DNA of 55,418 bases from assembly GCA_000421005.1 (NCBI GenBank), contig ATWA01000013.1, positions 1 to 55,418 on the forward strand, read 5' to 3'. Source of the DNA: Clostridiales bacterium NK3B98 (GTDB taxonomy: Bacteria > Bacillota > Clostridia > Oscillospirales > Oscillospiraceae). The notes beneath the pieces are model-generated. The model worked only from the letters and a program-made list of their open reading frames with translations, was not told where the DNA came from and searched no databases. How positions within the stretch are numbered: position 1 is the first letter of the stretch; each line of letters begins with the position of its first letter. Below, one piece after another: positions 26,001-41,000 of this stretch. The position numbers were made by a program, and so were the translations under genes.

Positions 26001-29000
26001 CCGCCGTCCACAATCAGGTGGCCGCCGTCCACGTCAATGCCGCCGCAGTGGGTACTGGAATAACCGTTTCGGATCACGGCTCCCGTGCCCAGCACAAACC
26101 TGCCGTGGTAGAGGTGCACAAGGGCTCCGCTGCCCTCAATGGCAAGTGTTGCGGTGGGGACATTCATGCCGTCCAGCACCAGGTTCTCCTGGGTCATGGT
26201 ATAATCGCTGTCCTTCAGACGGATAAAGTTATAGTTGAAGGAGGCTTCCCGCTTGAGAACAGCGCTCTGTGTAGTGGGCACCCATTGACCGTCCGTCCAC
26301 AACTCATGTGCAGTGGTGATCTTCACATTGGTTTTCAGGCTCTCGTTAAAACGATCTGTGCTTCTGAAGGTGTACTCCGGCACAAAGAATTCCAGATTCA
26401 GGCTCTTGTTCTTCGCGTTGTATGCCTTGTATGCAATGTAGTTATCATCCTCCTTGTAATAGTAGGTTGCGTTGGCCTGCACATCAGCCATGGCGTCATG
26501 GAAGTTTGTGTACTCGCAGAGGATGTATCCGTTGGTGCCGCTTCGCTTGTACAGCCACTTGCGTTCCGGATCCGGGGTGGTGAGACGGCAGACGGAGTTC
26601 TTTTGCCAGAAGATTTTGTATCCGTCCTTGTTTCTGGCGTGCTCCAGCGTGCCGGTCATGCCGCTGGCATCGTCGATGAAGCGCTCCTGACCCGTGAGGT
26701 TTTCCACCGTCCCTGTGCCAAACTGATATCCAGCTTCTCCTGCATTGCAGATTCCAATTGTTCCTGTGAGGTTTGACGTAAGGGTAATCCAGGACTGGTT
26801 GGTTTTGCCCGCCAGACGCAGGTTGGACTCTCTGTCCGGAGAAGTGAAGGTCTGTCCGTTTTCCGTGACTGTTGCCCCTGGAGCATAGTTGTGGTAGACA
26901 GTAGCGCTGCCGCCCACAGAGATGGTTCCGTCCTGAATGTACACGCCGGCGCCCTTGGTGAAGTCTGCGCCTGCAGAGGCGTCGGCAACCGTGAGCGAGT
27001 TGTCTGTAATCCGCGCACCGTCTCCGAGGGTGATTTGGGTATTCGCTCTGCTGCCGGATTTTGCATACATGTACACGCCGCCGCCACTGGCTGCTTCACA
27101 GTTTTGAATCGTGGCGTTTTCCACGGAGAGGGTGGCGTACTCGTTGACATAGACAGCTCCGCCATTGCCGTTACTGGAATTGTTTTGCAGCACGGCGCCG
27201 TCAGTGAGGGTCAGGGATGTTGTCACGATGCCGGTCTTATTCTTCACCCCAGAGAGATAGAACAGGCCGCCGTCGCCGGTTGTTCTGCCGCCGTCCCGGT
27301 TGCCGTCAATAATGAGGTTGGAAACTGTGAACTGGGTTCCGCCGGAGAGGGTAAACAGGCTGGACTTGCTGCCAGTACCGTCCCAGGCAATGATCGTAGC
27401 CTTGGAATGGGTGCCTGTGTAGGCATAATCCGTATCGTACTTCCCTGCCGTGGTCAGCTCCACATGGTATCCGCTGCTCTGGGCAATCGGGCTGGGCTGG
27501 TGAACCTCGTCCTTGAGCATTTTGACCTTTGCCAGGTGCTCTGCGTCTTCCGGCGTGTATTTGCTGCCCTGCTTGTCCATGTACAGGTTGTTCAGGTTTG
27601 CAAATGCCTCGTCCAGGGTCATAAACACAGCTTCCTTGTAGCTGTCCCCATCCCTGTAGTACAGAATCCTGTCATTTTTGTCCGTGATCTTGCATGCGTA
27701 GCTCTGCCAGCGGATGAGCCGCTCTTCCAGATGGTCAGGATCCTCTTCACCGAACATGCCGTTTCTGTCGTTGGTGAACAGATTCAGGTTCTGTCCCACC
27801 TGATAGGTTCCGAAGGGCATCTCGCAGGTGCCGTGAGCGGCGTACTGCTGGTTGTTGACATACACGCCCACCTGAGAGCCGCTTTCCAGACGGGAAGAGA
27901 GAATCCCTTCGTTGGAATCCTGATCCAGCAGGACATTGGCATTGGCGCCGTTGCTGTTGGTGTTGCCCACCACCTTGACGATGCCGTCAAAGGAGATGGA
28001 GCCCGCTTCCACAGCGGCGTGGTTTCCGCCCATGGTGGTGTTGCTGGTAATGACGCCGCCGTTCATGACGATCTCAGAGTGCACCGGAACCGTGGTGGTG
28101 GTACCGTTCTCATCCTCCCGCTCAACCACGCCGTGGTCACCATAGATGGCGCCGCCGTATTGAGCAGAGCAGTTTCTGATCTCGGTTCCCTCCTGGATGG
28201 TGACAGTGGTACCGTCTCCGGCGTACAGCGCACCGCCGCTGCCAGCGTTGGTGAAGTCGTGGATGCTGGTGTTGCTCAGGGTCAGAGAGCCAGTCTTGAT
28301 TCGCATCGCACCGCCGTCCGTGTCCTGCATCACCACGCTGTCATTCAGCTTTCCGCTGAACTCCATGTCTTTCACTGTGACAGGGCAGCTGGTACTGAAG
28401 ACAAGCATTGTGTCTTCCGACTGACTGTGAATGACAGTGTGCTTTCCTGCCGCCGTCACTTCCTCGGCGCTTTGCATTGTCAGGCTTGTGAGGTTTTTGT
28501 TGGTAAACTCAAAGCCCGATGTGAGGGTGTACTTTTCATCCGACGCCAGCAACGTTTCCATCTCCACGTCCCCTGACAGGTAGTAGGTGACCTCCGTAGA
28601 CGTGCCGTCCTCGTTGGTGACAGTTCTCGTCTTGGGATCGTTCACATAATCGAACGCGCCGGTCTTTTCCGCATTGCTCAGTGCGTCGAAATACTTCCAG
28701 TCAGACCAGACCCCATCCTCGCCCTTGCTCCGAACCCGGACAATGTTGGGTTTGTTGATGGATGCAATGGTATTTCTGCCAGTGAGTATGGGGGATACTG
28801 TGGAGCGCTCAATGCCGTCTTCCGCTTCCAGCACAGCGTCATCGTCCATGATCCATTCCGTGGTGTAGAAGTACCCGGCATCCTTGGTCTCCGTGATGGT
28901 GATGTCATGGGGAAGATCCTTGATGATGAGCTTGGCCGTTTGGGTGGGGATGAAGTTCTCCAGGCTGTCGATGACGATCTCGCCGTCACTGTTCACGGTA

Positions 29001-32000
29001 AAGGTACCGTCTGCCGCCCCGCCGGCTGCATTCACCAGCTGGTACTTGTACACGTCTCCGGGATTCAGTCCGGAGATCCGGAATACAAATTGAGGGGCAG
29101 GATCCGGCCAGGTGGCCATGTTCAGGATGGTGAGGGTTTCCACATACCGGTCATAGAACTTGAGCACGCCGTCGTCACTGTCATACCGCTTCTTTGCGGC
29201 ATCATCCACAGTGATTGCGACAAGGTCGTCTACCGTGACGGTAACCTGAGCAGGCGCCACCGCCTCGTAGTTGATGGGAGCCTCGGTCTTTTTCACGGTA
29301 TACGTCTGCCCGCGGTCCAGATACAGCACCTTGTCCGCCTCTGTGGAGACCCATGCGGCAACAGGTTCGGCCACTCCCTCTGCCCAAAGCTCAAACTTTG
29401 CGCCTTTCTGATAGAAGTCTGTGCTCAGGCCTAGGTTCTGCACCGTCAGTTTTGCCTTCCGGATGGTGACGATGTAGCCGTTTGCATCCTGAGACAGCAG
29501 GGATGGGTCACTGCACTGCAGCGTATTCTGCCCAATGACAGTCAGCGCAGCCGACTCCCCTGTGGCGGTATAGCCGTTGGTGTCCGGCGTAGCCGTCTCT
29601 ATCAGCGAGCAAACAGAATCGAAGGGAAGGTAGACCAGCTTATAATCCTGTGTACTGGTCCATTCGCTAACCGTTTCAGAGGCTTGGGTGACTTTCAGCC
29701 GGGCTCCCGCAACCGGGGTATTCCGAAGGGCGTCCAGCACGATGATTCTGACCGGAAGACCCTTCAGCCGCTGGTTGTTAAAACGGATGTGCGCCACGCC
29801 GCTGTCAATGTCTACGCGGGTGCTCCTGGTGGTGAGCGCCTGGTTGCGCAGATAGGATTCTCCACTGTGCAGCGGTGTCTCTGTCCCATCCTTCACCATC
29901 AGTGCTTCGTAGGAGGGTACATAGTCCGTCTCTCCGGTGATGGCTTTCTGGGTCACCGTAACCTGGGCGCCGGTGGGCAGCTTCGAGAGGGTAACGCTGC
30001 CGTTATGCTTCTGGGTATACTCGTAGCTGGCATTCCCGTTCCGGTCAGCGGTGAATGTCCCTATCCTGCTTCCAGCAGAGTTGAGAACCTCGTATGTCTT
30101 CCCTGCCTTCAGGCCTGTCATGGTGACGGTATAGGAGAAGGGCACATCCGTCTCGGCATCCTCGCCGGACACCGCCGTTTCCAGAACCGTATCCACTGCG
30201 ATGTACTTATCGTACATATCAATCCGCAGTCCGGGCTGCTCCTGCTTTTTGATGGAGATCTTTCCATCCCGGCTCAGGGTGAACTTGATGGGTTCCGCGG
30301 CTGCGTAATTGTCCGGCACAGCATCTTCCCTCAGGGTATACTCACCGGCTCCGATTTTCACCGTGTGGGGTTCGTTCGCCGTGGTCCAGCGTTCCTTGAC
30401 CCTGCCGCTCCCGTCCGCAAGCGCAAGGGTTGCGCCGGGAAGATACATCTCCATTGGCGCGCCCAGAACCAGCTTCCGGAACTCCACCGGGAATTTCTTC
30501 ACCTCATGGTAGGTGGTGTCAGACGCCGTATCCGTTCTCACCAAACCGTTCACGCCTGTGAGCTTTGCCTGGTTGGTGAAGACTCCCTCCTCTGTGGTCA
30601 CAATACACGGCAGCACAATGTGCATGGTCTCTCCCGGGCGCAGCTGATAAATCTCAAACATCAGCTTACCGCTGCTGTCCTTGGTCATGGACACACGGGA
30701 GGATTTCCCGATTTTCACAGCATTTTCCTTATCGTCATTGACGTAGGTATAGATACTGTTTTCTTCCAACTGCACCTCCTCAGGAAGCAGATCCTCAATG
30801 TAGATATTCCGGTAGTTGAAGCAGGTATCCGGGTTGTAGACCCCAATATCGTATTCGATGGTGTCCTGATACGCCATGAGTGCCGGCTGCACTCCCGTCC
30901 CGGAGGGGGGATTGGAGGTGAGGGTGAGCTGCTCCTCCACCGGGTGCAGTGTTACCGTGGTCTGGCTCTCGTTGTTCTGGAGTACGCCATTCTCAGCAGA
31001 GATGGACGCCTGTCCCAGCTCGTACATCATGGAGGAATAGGAGGCGCTGTTCACAGCGGTCTTGCCGTCCAGTGTGCTGTCAGACGGGGACTCCATTGTG
31101 ATGTACGCCACAGCAATGTCCTGACCCTGGAGGATAAAGTCCGACCCGTCCTCCGCCTTGGACAGATCCACCGCAACAGCGGTAATCTTCGTGCCCTCGG
31201 GCTTTGCGGTGCTCCAGTTCTCTCTCTTCGTCCACACCTCGCTGTTGGAAAGGTCCGAATCAAGGTCACTGATGTCAGCGGCATCCAAATCCGAATAGTA
31301 GACCACCGGCTTGCAGACCTTCTGGTTGGCAGAAGAGACAATTTCGGGAACCTGGATGTCCTTAAAGGTGCCCTGCCACTCGGAGACGATTACCGTATCG
31401 CCCTCAGGTCTTTTCACCTCTTTGGTGCTCTTTTCCAGCAGATCATAGAACACCAGCTGGGCGCTCTCCTGGTTGACTCCCTGGCCGTACTGCAGCCTGT
31501 ACTGGTAGCTGGTGCCGGCTATCGTCTCGCCGTCCACTACGAAGCCGGTTCCGTCCACCGTCTCCTCATTCTCTATGCTGGTTTCCTTTGTTTTGACCAG
31601 TTTGGCAAAGCTGGCGGCAAAGACGTTGATCTCCAGATAGGGGACGGTTGCTGCATTGTAGCCGGTAAAGGGCAGGTTCTCCGCATCCGCCTCCAGATCC
31701 TGGAAAATCAGCGCTCCGTTTGCGATTCCGTCCACCAGCATCCAACGGGAATACCTGGAGTTCTTCCACAGATACTCGTATGCTTCCCTGTTGCTGCCTG
31801 TTTCCACAAAGGCGGAGGGGATATATACGTCATACCCGTTGGCGATGATGTTCTCGTAGGTGTTGGCGAGGGTGTAGCTCATGGTAACGCTGGAGGATCT
31901 GATGGTCTCCGGCATACCCACGCTTACGATCATCATGGTCTGTCCGGTACCCTTCCAGTCGTTCACAAACTCCACATTGTACAGGTTGCGGCTCAGATTC

Positions 32001-35000
32001 TTGCCTGCGGAGACCTTCACCGTTTTTTCGTCCACCGACGTTCCCGGAGGCAGAAGCTCATAGAAGGTGCCTTCGTAAATGGGCTTTGTCCGGTATGCGC
32101 TGTTGACGTGCTTGCCGGTTACGCTGACGGAGGCCTTCTGGAGGCTGTGGTTGCTGTCATTGACAATGCTGCCCACAGACTTGGTCACCTCCAGGCCGGT
32201 TTTACTCTTTCCACAGGAGAAGGTGTTGTCATCATCTCTTCTGGAATAGAGTCTTTCACCGGCCGTAAACCGGTCTCCCGTCTCGTTTACAACCGCCATC
32301 AGGGTGGCCTTGTTGTAGAAGGTAGAGCTTTTCCTGCTGTTATAGTCCACGTTCACCAGGTTTTTCACATGAGCCGTGGGATTGATCTTCAAGGTGACAT
32401 ATGCATCCAGATACGTCTGCCAATAGAAGGTATCGTACCTGAGCTCGACGCCTGCCGTATCCTCAGGCAGACTGATGCTCATGGATTTGTCAGAGGTGAA
32501 GTACAGATCCGTATACTTATAGTAAACGGTCTTTCCAACTCTTCTCAGCCAGACCTCCACAGGCTTCCAGGAGGTATATGCCGTGTTCTTGATGCTGTGC
32601 CAGTTTCCGTTCTCCTTGTAGCCATCCCTGTTGGACAGGCTGACGGTAAGTTTTGTATAGTTGTAGTCGTTATCGCCCAGGGTAATCTGTCTGCCTGTAT
32701 TCTCTGAATAGAAGGTCACATCTCCCTTGTCGCCGTCACGCAGCACCATGGTGTAGGGTACGGCGTAATAGATGTTGGAGTCACCCTTCTGCTCCAGGTT
32801 GAGCCAGTTGCCCTTCCTCCACTCTCCTTCCTCATCCTGATATCCGGGACCGGACATATACAGATGATAGGTAGCGCTGATGCACTCGTCATCCAGCAGG
32901 GAATCCTGTCCAGAGGCATAGTAGGAATACCCACTGTAGCCCTTGCTGGCAGAAAGGGCAGTCACTGATTCAGAGGACTGAACCGTGGAACCCGGTTCAT
33001 CCCTTCTGAAGTCCACATAGCAGGTGATGGTGCCGCTCCCGGTCTCCCGGTCGCCGGTATTCCATTCGCCTGTCCACTCCCCTTCCGCCGTTTCCTTCAT
33101 ACTCAGGGACATCTGGTTGTTGACCAGCTGAGAATACGGGTGTTTTGTGACCACATAGGATGGAGTTTCATAGACCACGTCATAGACGCTGTGGTTCTCA
33201 TCCAGCCACGTTCTGTCCGTCGTGGTGAACTTATCCCCGGTGGTGGCATACTGGCCGAAGCTGCCGCTTTTGGAAATGCTGAAGTTTCCGTGGGTCCATT
33301 TGACGAAGAAATACTTCTCCGCATCCCCAGGCTTGTTCTCCACGGGCCATTCATTCTGCCATGTTTTGTAGACAGCAGAGCCGCCCGTATAGAAAGCAGC
33401 GCTAAAGCTCTCCCGGGTATACTTCTTGTAAGCCGCAGTGGACAGGTATTCGGTATGGGTCTCATTCACATGCAGATTGTCTGCTTTTATGTTGACAACA
33501 AAGGGATTCTCTCTGGGGGTGTATTCCTGAGCGGTGGTCAAACGGGGATTGCCGTTGCCGTCCACCAGGACATTGCCCTTTTGATCCAGATGATAGCCTG
33601 TCTCGCTGTCCATGCGAATGGCCTTTACACTGGAGAGATCTGCCTCATAGGTAATGCGCAGCGTTAAGTTCAGGTTATCGGTCTCCTTGCTGTTGTACAG
33701 GAGGTAGGAATCTCCGTTGTCCACATAATACACGCCAAGGCTGGTCACATTAGGTTTTTTCGGGACAAAAGTGATTACATTGTTTTTGCCCTTGATGGGA
33801 TTGCCGTTCCAGTCCTCGAACACATATTTCGGCACCTGGATGCAGATGCCCTCCACGGGGATTTTTCCTCCGTCCGTCTTCTTCAGGGTGAACAGCACCT
33901 CTGCATGGGCTTTTACCGTACCGGAGTCGGTGCCATTGACGTGCCAGGTAAGCCGGTCGTTCAGGTTGGTCAGGGAGCTTGTGGTTTCGTCCGTCCAATG
34001 AATGGTGTAGTCGTACTTCACCGGCTGGGTAAACTCCTCTTTTACCGGTATCCACTTGGCATAATAGGTGCAGTCCTCCTGGATCACCGTATCCACCGTC
34101 AGCGCATCGCCGGAATAATCCGGGTTGGGATACCAGCCCTCCAGCACGTTTTTGCTGTCGTAAGCGCCGGGCAGGCTTCCCACAATCTTTCCCCGCACGA
34201 TCTGCCTGGTTTCGGTTCTGGGATTGCCGCTGTCATCCGTGAGGCTGACGTAGTTAAAGGTGACTGTGACAATGTCCGCCCACTTTGCCTTCACAAGGAT
34301 GTCATCATTGATGACGGTTTTGCTGTTCACCTCAGTTTCCGGCTGGAGGAATTGGATGCCATCAGCCGTTTGTTCTGCCAGATACCAGCCCGCAAAGGAG
34401 TAGCCTGTCTTGGTAGGCACCGGATAGCCTGAGATTCGGGTTCCCTTTCTGGTGGACAAGGGGGCGCAGGCTGAGCCGCCGTCGCTGTCAAAGGTGACCG
34501 TGGGCATTTTTTCCCATTTGGCCTTCACCTTTATGTTCTCGTCCACCTGGGTGGAGGAGGTAACCTGGATATCGTTGCCGTTTTCGTCCTGGGCAAACAG
34601 TCCCAGCAAGCCCAGCTGGTACCAACCGGTGAACACATAGCCGTTCTTTGTGGTCACAGGCGTGCGTCCCAGCTGGTCGCCTTTCACCAGCGTCATCGAG
34701 CCACAGCTGCTGCCGCCGTCGCTGTCAAAGGTGACCGTAACCCGCTGCGTTGCTCTCCAGCGGGCATGAAGCACGCTGATCTCCTGGAGATTGATCACAT
34801 CTCCGGGCTGTACCTGTTCACCTCCGCTGGTTTTCGTAAACCAGCCCACAAACTCATAGCCGTGGTTGGTAAGCTCTGGGAACCAGTCCATGGGATAGTT
34901 CTTGATGGTGTCCAGATCGTCCACCCAGGGCGTGTACCACCAGGTATTGGTGGACGGGTCAACCGCAGGGTAGCCGTCCCCCGTATCGAAGCGAAGGCGT

Positions 35001-38000
35001 CTCTTGATGACCCGCCACTGTGCGTAAACGGTGGCGTCCTCTGTGAAAACGGTATTGTCGTTGATGGGGATGATCTCGTCATTCTCCCCAAGGCGGTACC
35101 AGGTCACAAACTCATAATCCTTGCTGCTGGCCGCAGGCTGTTCCGTCTTGGGCAGGGAGCCGATCTTGCCCGGGGACATTTCCCGCAAGGTCTCGCCTAC
35201 AATGCCGCCCTGTGCGTCAAAGGTGATTTTGACCCGTTTTTGCCAGGAGGCGTAGAAGTGGAGGTCAGAGTTCACCACGGTATTCTGGGTATAGGGCACC
35301 TCCTGACCTTCGTCGTCAATCAGCATCCAGCGCAGGAAGGTATAGTGTTCCCGCTCGCTGGAGGGCAGCAGGCCCAGCTTTATGCCGGGTTTAACTGTCC
35401 GCACATCCACCTGCGAACCGCCGTTGGGATGGAAATAGATGATGCAGGGGTCATATTCCTCCCACTGGGCATACAGCGTCACCGTGGCGCCTTCCACTTC
35501 CGTCAGCCGGCTGACCACATCGGACACCGCATAGCTATCTTCCCCGGTGCCGTCCTTGCGGGTATTCCAGCCGGCGAAGAAGTATCCCTCCTTGGTGTAG
35601 GGCTGACCCAGGGTGTACTCCTTGTTATAGGGAAGCACCACGGAGATCGGATTGCCTTCGCCGCCGTTGGGATCCAGCACCAGCTTATAAGCTGTGGTCC
35701 ACGCAATCGTATTGTTTTTCGATCCCAATCCGCCGGCAAATGTCAGCCGGTCGTTCATGAAGCCTTCCAGGTTCTCGATATTGTAGGTATTATCGCTGTT
35801 CTTGCTGCGGTTGGTGCCGAAGTCCTTTTGCTCTTCGCCATAATTCTGGAAATGTGCCGCCGACTTATCACCGTTGACATAGACGCCGATTTCCGCTTCC
35901 GTGCCCAGACCGTTGGCAGTTGTGTTGATGATGCCCAGATTATTTGCATTGAGCACCACATTGTGCTCCTCGGTGGAGTCGGCGGGGAGGTTTCCGTGGA
36001 CGAACACATTCCCCTCGAAATACAGCTTTGTACTGCCGTCGCTATCCGCAGCGCCGCTGTCCACCGCTCCGCTGTCGTTGTTTCCTGCGGAGCAGCCGGT
36101 GATCTCCACACCGTGGACGCCCTCCTGTGTGCCGCCCAGGAAGGTGGCAGTCCGATCCTTGGTAAGCCAGAGCGCCCCGCCCCTGCCGGTGGCAGAGGTG
36201 ACGGTGCAGTTTCGGATGGCTGTGCCGCTTTGGAGGGTGGTATTCCCATTGGCGAAGATGCCGCCGCCATAGCTGCTGGCAGAACAGCCCGTCAGCTCAG
36301 CCCCGTTCAGGGTGGAAGTGCTGTTTGCATACACGCCGCCGCCGTTGGCAGCAGAGCAGCTGTTGAAGCTGCTGCCCCCGTTCAGGGTCACGGCGCCCGC
36401 TGCGTACACGCCGCCGCCGCTGGTGGCAGAACAGCCGTTGAAGCTGCTGCCCTCGCTCAGGGTCGCTGTTCCTGCTGCGTACACGCCGCCGCCGTTGGTG
36501 GTTGCGGTGCATTCGGTGAATTCGGTGTCACTGATGTTCAGCACGCCGGTGGCGCAAACTGCGCCGCCGTTGGTTGTAGAGGTGCAGCGCTCAAAGCTGG
36601 ACTTGATCACTTCTCCTGCTGTCTTGCCCTTGGCGGTTCCGGCGGTGGGGACAGTCGAAGGCACGGTGGATTTGCCGATGGTGGTGGTGGTGGCGCGTGC
36701 GTAGACCGCACCGCCGCCCGTCAGGCTCTCGTTGTTTCCCTTTACGCTTTTCGTCGGGCAGTTTACAAATTCGCACCCCTGAATATTCAAATTCGTTGCC
36801 GTATCGTTCAGGAACAGCGCACTGCCGTCAAGCCTGCCCTTGTTGTCATTGTCAAAATAGCAGCGAACGACGTTGACCGTGGTCGCCTTGGAAACATAGA
36901 TCGCGCCTGCTCTATCATCCTCGCTGCCGTCTGTCTTCCCGCAGCACCGAATGAAATCACAGTCCACGATATCCGCATAATTGGCACGCAGAATCAGTGC
37001 CCCGGACCACGTGCCCGATTTGCAGTCCGTAAACACACACTCTTTGACCGTGATATCTTTGGCATACGCATCGGCGCTGTTATAGACGCCGCTGATCGCC
37101 CCGCCATGTTGGGTAGCAGCGTTGCACCGGGTAAATTCACAGCGCTCAAAGGCGATGCTGCGCGTGATGTTTTTCGATTCAAAGTACACGCCGCCGCCAT
37201 AGCCGTTGGCAACACAGTCTGTAAAGTCCGTATCGGAGACAGAAACATTCCCAGCGCCCTTCTGATAAATTGCGCCGCCGCTGCTGTTGGAAGTGGAGCC
37301 GTAGAATTTGCAGCCGGTGACGTTCAGTTCACCCTCTGCCGCCACTGCGCCACCGCCACCGCCTACGGTATAGCACTTCTTTGCCGGGTCTGCGATGGTA
37401 TTGCCGTTTTCGTCCACAGTGGTGCCGCCAAAGGTGACGTTTTCCAGCGTGACCTTTGCGCCCTTCACTGCGCCGCCGCCACCGCCTGCTCTTGTGCTGC
37501 AGTTTTCAAACAGGATGGAATCCGTTTGAGAGCCGATCAGGCGGATTTCAGCATTGCTCCAGCCGCAGATTGCGCCGCCGCCATAGTAGCTATCAGCACT
37601 CCTGACATAGCAGTCCTGAAAGACGATGGTGCCATTATCAGCGCATTCCAGGTCAATGACACAGGAATGATTGACAAACAGTGCGCCGCCCTGAGTGCCT
37701 GTACCTTCACAGCGACAGTTATCAAAAAGAATGGTGCCGGTGTTATTCAGAGCCGTTATACGGGCATTGCTTGCCTGAGAGGCAAGCACGCCGCCGTCGC
37801 CGTTGGTTCCCGTTGAATAACAGTTGCGGAATGTAATGCTGCCGCTGTTGTTGTCCATGCTCAGGCTGGCATCTGTGTAAATCGTGCCGCCGTAGGCATT
37901 TGAGCTGGTGTTCCAGCAGTTTTCAAACAGGATTGCGCCGGTATTGTCATCCATATCAAGATGACCCGTGGCTGTAGCATAGATTGCGCTGCCGGATGCT

Positions 38001-41000
38001 CCCGTATTGAAATTGCGGATAGTGGTGCCGCCCTGCACGGACATGGAGCCGTTGTTCAAATATGCCGCCCGTCCGGTGTGCTGGGTGCTGCCATTCCTGC
38101 CCTCCAGAATGATGTCCTGTGTGGTCAGTCTGGCGTTGGTGCTGTTTACATAGAAGATCGGCTTATCTACCGAATCCCCGCCGTTCCACCCACGGCTCAG
38201 GATTGCAGTGCCCTTGTCGGCGTCCGCCTTGCCCTCCAGCGTGTCCTTGAAGGTATACTGCTCCCAGTCCTCCTTTTCCGTTTTGGTGTGAGCCGTGGTG
38301 AAGGTGATGTTGTCTGTCGCATTGTCCAGCGTAACCTTGTCAAACTCCAGCACGGCATAGTCCTTCAGCATCTCTACCGTGCCGGTGCCGCCCAGATTCG
38401 TGCGAATATAGCTCACCGCACTGTTCAGGGTGGAGAACAGGTGCTCGTTATGCTCCCCGTCTACCACCTTGCAGATGATGCCGCCCCAATAGATCAGGTT
38501 GCCAGAGGGGTGGGTCGTACCAAAGAGGGTGTCATCCCGGTCGTTGACAAAGCAGGTGAGGTTGTCTGCGCTGACCCATGTGCCGAAGGACATACCGGAC
38601 ACACCATGGACTGCGTTCTGCTCGTCCGTGGCGTATACGCCGATGCGGGCATCCCGGTTCAGCCCTGCGGAGGTGGTTCTGACAATCCCGTTGGTATTCT
38701 GATCCAGCACCACATTCTTTTGCTGTACGCCTGTGCCGTTGGAGGGGTTGTTATACACCACCGCACTCCCCTCAAAATTCAGCACAGCGTCTTTGCCGCC
38801 CACGTTGATTGCGCCGCCTGCTGCGTCGCTGGCAGAACAGTGCTGGATGGTTCCGCCGGTGATGTACAGCGTCTTGCTGTTGGCCAGCCAGATTGCGCCG
38901 CCCTTGACGGCGTTGGGGGTGGCGGCGTCCAGTTCCTTATGGCCGTCCACACTGACGTCGGTCAGGGTGCCGCCCGCAACAAAATACATAGCGCCGCCAT
39001 TTCCGGATGCACGGCAGTCCTCAAAGACAGCATTGGAGAAGTTCGCTGCAGCGTTGAAGTACGCACCGCCGCCGTTGGCCGTTGCGGTACAGTCCGTTAC
39101 CGTCAGGTTCTCCCCAGTGACAGCCGTATGGGCATACATGCCGCCGCCTTTGTCAGCGGAGCAGTCCTCAAAAACCGTATCCTTTACAGAACCGGTAGCC
39201 ACTTGGATATAAAGCCCGCCGCCGGTTTTCGCATTCTTTACGCTGGGGTCAAGAGAATCGTGACCGTCGAAGGAGCAGCGCTGCATATCCACTTTATCAT
39301 TGTTTCCTGGATATGCCCAGACCAGGCCGCCTTCATTGCCGGACGTGGCATCCTTGAAGGTACAGTCATAGATTTGATGGTAACCGTCTCCTACACGGAC
39401 TGCGCCGCCGTTGGATGTCGCATTCAGCTTATCAGCGGCAAGGCTTTCATGTCCGTCAAAGAAGCAGTTTCTCATCTCCAGCGACTGTGTGCTGTCTTTG
39501 CCATAAATATACACGGAACCGCCATCTGCTGCCCAGTTGTCCGTAAAGGCAGCATTGATGATTATGTTGGGTACTCCACCGGCATACACGCCGCCGCCGT
39601 TGCCGGTGGCGGAGCAGTTGTCAAACCTCACTGCGCCTGTCCCGCTGCCCTGAACCGTCACTGCGCCTGCGGCATACACGCCGCCGCCGTTGCCGTTGGT
39701 TGCCCTACAGTTAGAAAAGCTACTATCGGTAATCCGTGCACTCGAATTTGTGATATAACAGCCGCCGCCGTTTACGGCGCTGCAGCCATCAAACCTGCAC
39801 TGGGACACACGGACCGTATAGCTGGGGTTACTATTACTTCTCTGGCAGAATCCGCCGCCCAAATCATAACCGCAGGTGCAGTCCTCAAACAGGCAGTCCA
39901 CCACCGTCAGGTCATAGGTGTCGGTTCCAAAGCCGCCGCCCACGCCGCTTTTGTTGTTCGTGTTGGCCTTGCAGCGGATGAAGTCCGTGTGCTTGATGGA
40001 CACCCTGCCGCTGTTGGGCTCCAGCCACATGGCGCCGCCGTATCTCCGGGCAACGCAGTCGATAAACTGCGTGCGGTTTCTGCCGCTTCGGTCCACAATG
40101 ACGGTAGTTGCAGTATCCCCATCTACTACAATTGCTCCGCCGCAGCTATTGGAGCTGTTGTTATTGGTGGGCGACTGGCAGTTGTTGAACGTACAGCCAT
40201 AGATCTCCAGAATACCATTTCCCTTATTATAACAGATGGCGCTGCCATTTTTTTCGCTCAACTGGCAGTCACGGAAGGTGCAGTCGGTGAATACCGCATG
40301 GGATGAGGTAATATTGAAGATGCCGCCGCTGGCATTGCCGATTCTGTTTGCCTTGTTGCCGTCAAAGATCACATCCTCAACCCGCAGGGAGCTGGGGCTG
40401 GAAACAGTAATCAGAGACGAGTTGGCAACATTTTTCCGAACGGTGCTGGTAAAGCCCAGCCCCGGCATGGTGCGGATGGTGAGGTTCTGACCGGATTTGT
40501 TGAAGGTGAACGCAGTGCCGAGATTATATGTGCCGGACTCATCCGCCGTCGTCCTACCGGTGCCGGGGGCAGTTTTGAACAGCTCTACGGTGACGTTGCC
40601 GGACAGGGTATTGGCGTAGGTGAAGGCGCCCTTCTTAACGCTCTTCCCGTTGTAGGTTGCGTCCGCCGTATCTATCAGCGCCTCATGGTAGGAGATAAAG
40701 CCGCTGTTATCGATGACACGAGCCACATACTTGGACTCTACCCAGACAGCGTAAAGGGTAATACTGCCTTCCGCGCTGGCCTGAATCACATCACCGGGCT
40801 GATAGGCCACGCTGCCTGTACCGTCAGGCTCGCTGTTCCACGCCAAAAAGCTGTAGCCGTCTTTGGTGGGAGCCGCCTCGGGGATGGTGGAGGCCTGAGC
40901 AGTAGAGAAATCCACCCTCTGTCTGCCACCGTCCACTTGAGCGGGCTGCTGCGTCCATGCGCCCTTCTGAAGGTCATAGGTGATGGTCAGGTTTGACGTG

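Noticed and set aside
32000-32100. LPPGT in the giant protein, resembling a sortase signal
   Set aside because: It lies near residue 5150, far from the C-terminus, with no hydrophobic segment or basic tail after it. LPTGA near residue 5830 is rejected for the same reason.
29684-37816. Very long plus-strand open frames (1,007 and 1,016 residues, plus others) opposite the giant gene
   Set aside because: They are antisense shadows of the giant gene caused by its codon use (GGC GGC in the rungs gives stop-free complements). They lack ribosome sites and any recognisable domain, whereas the minus-strand frame shows repeats and families throughout.
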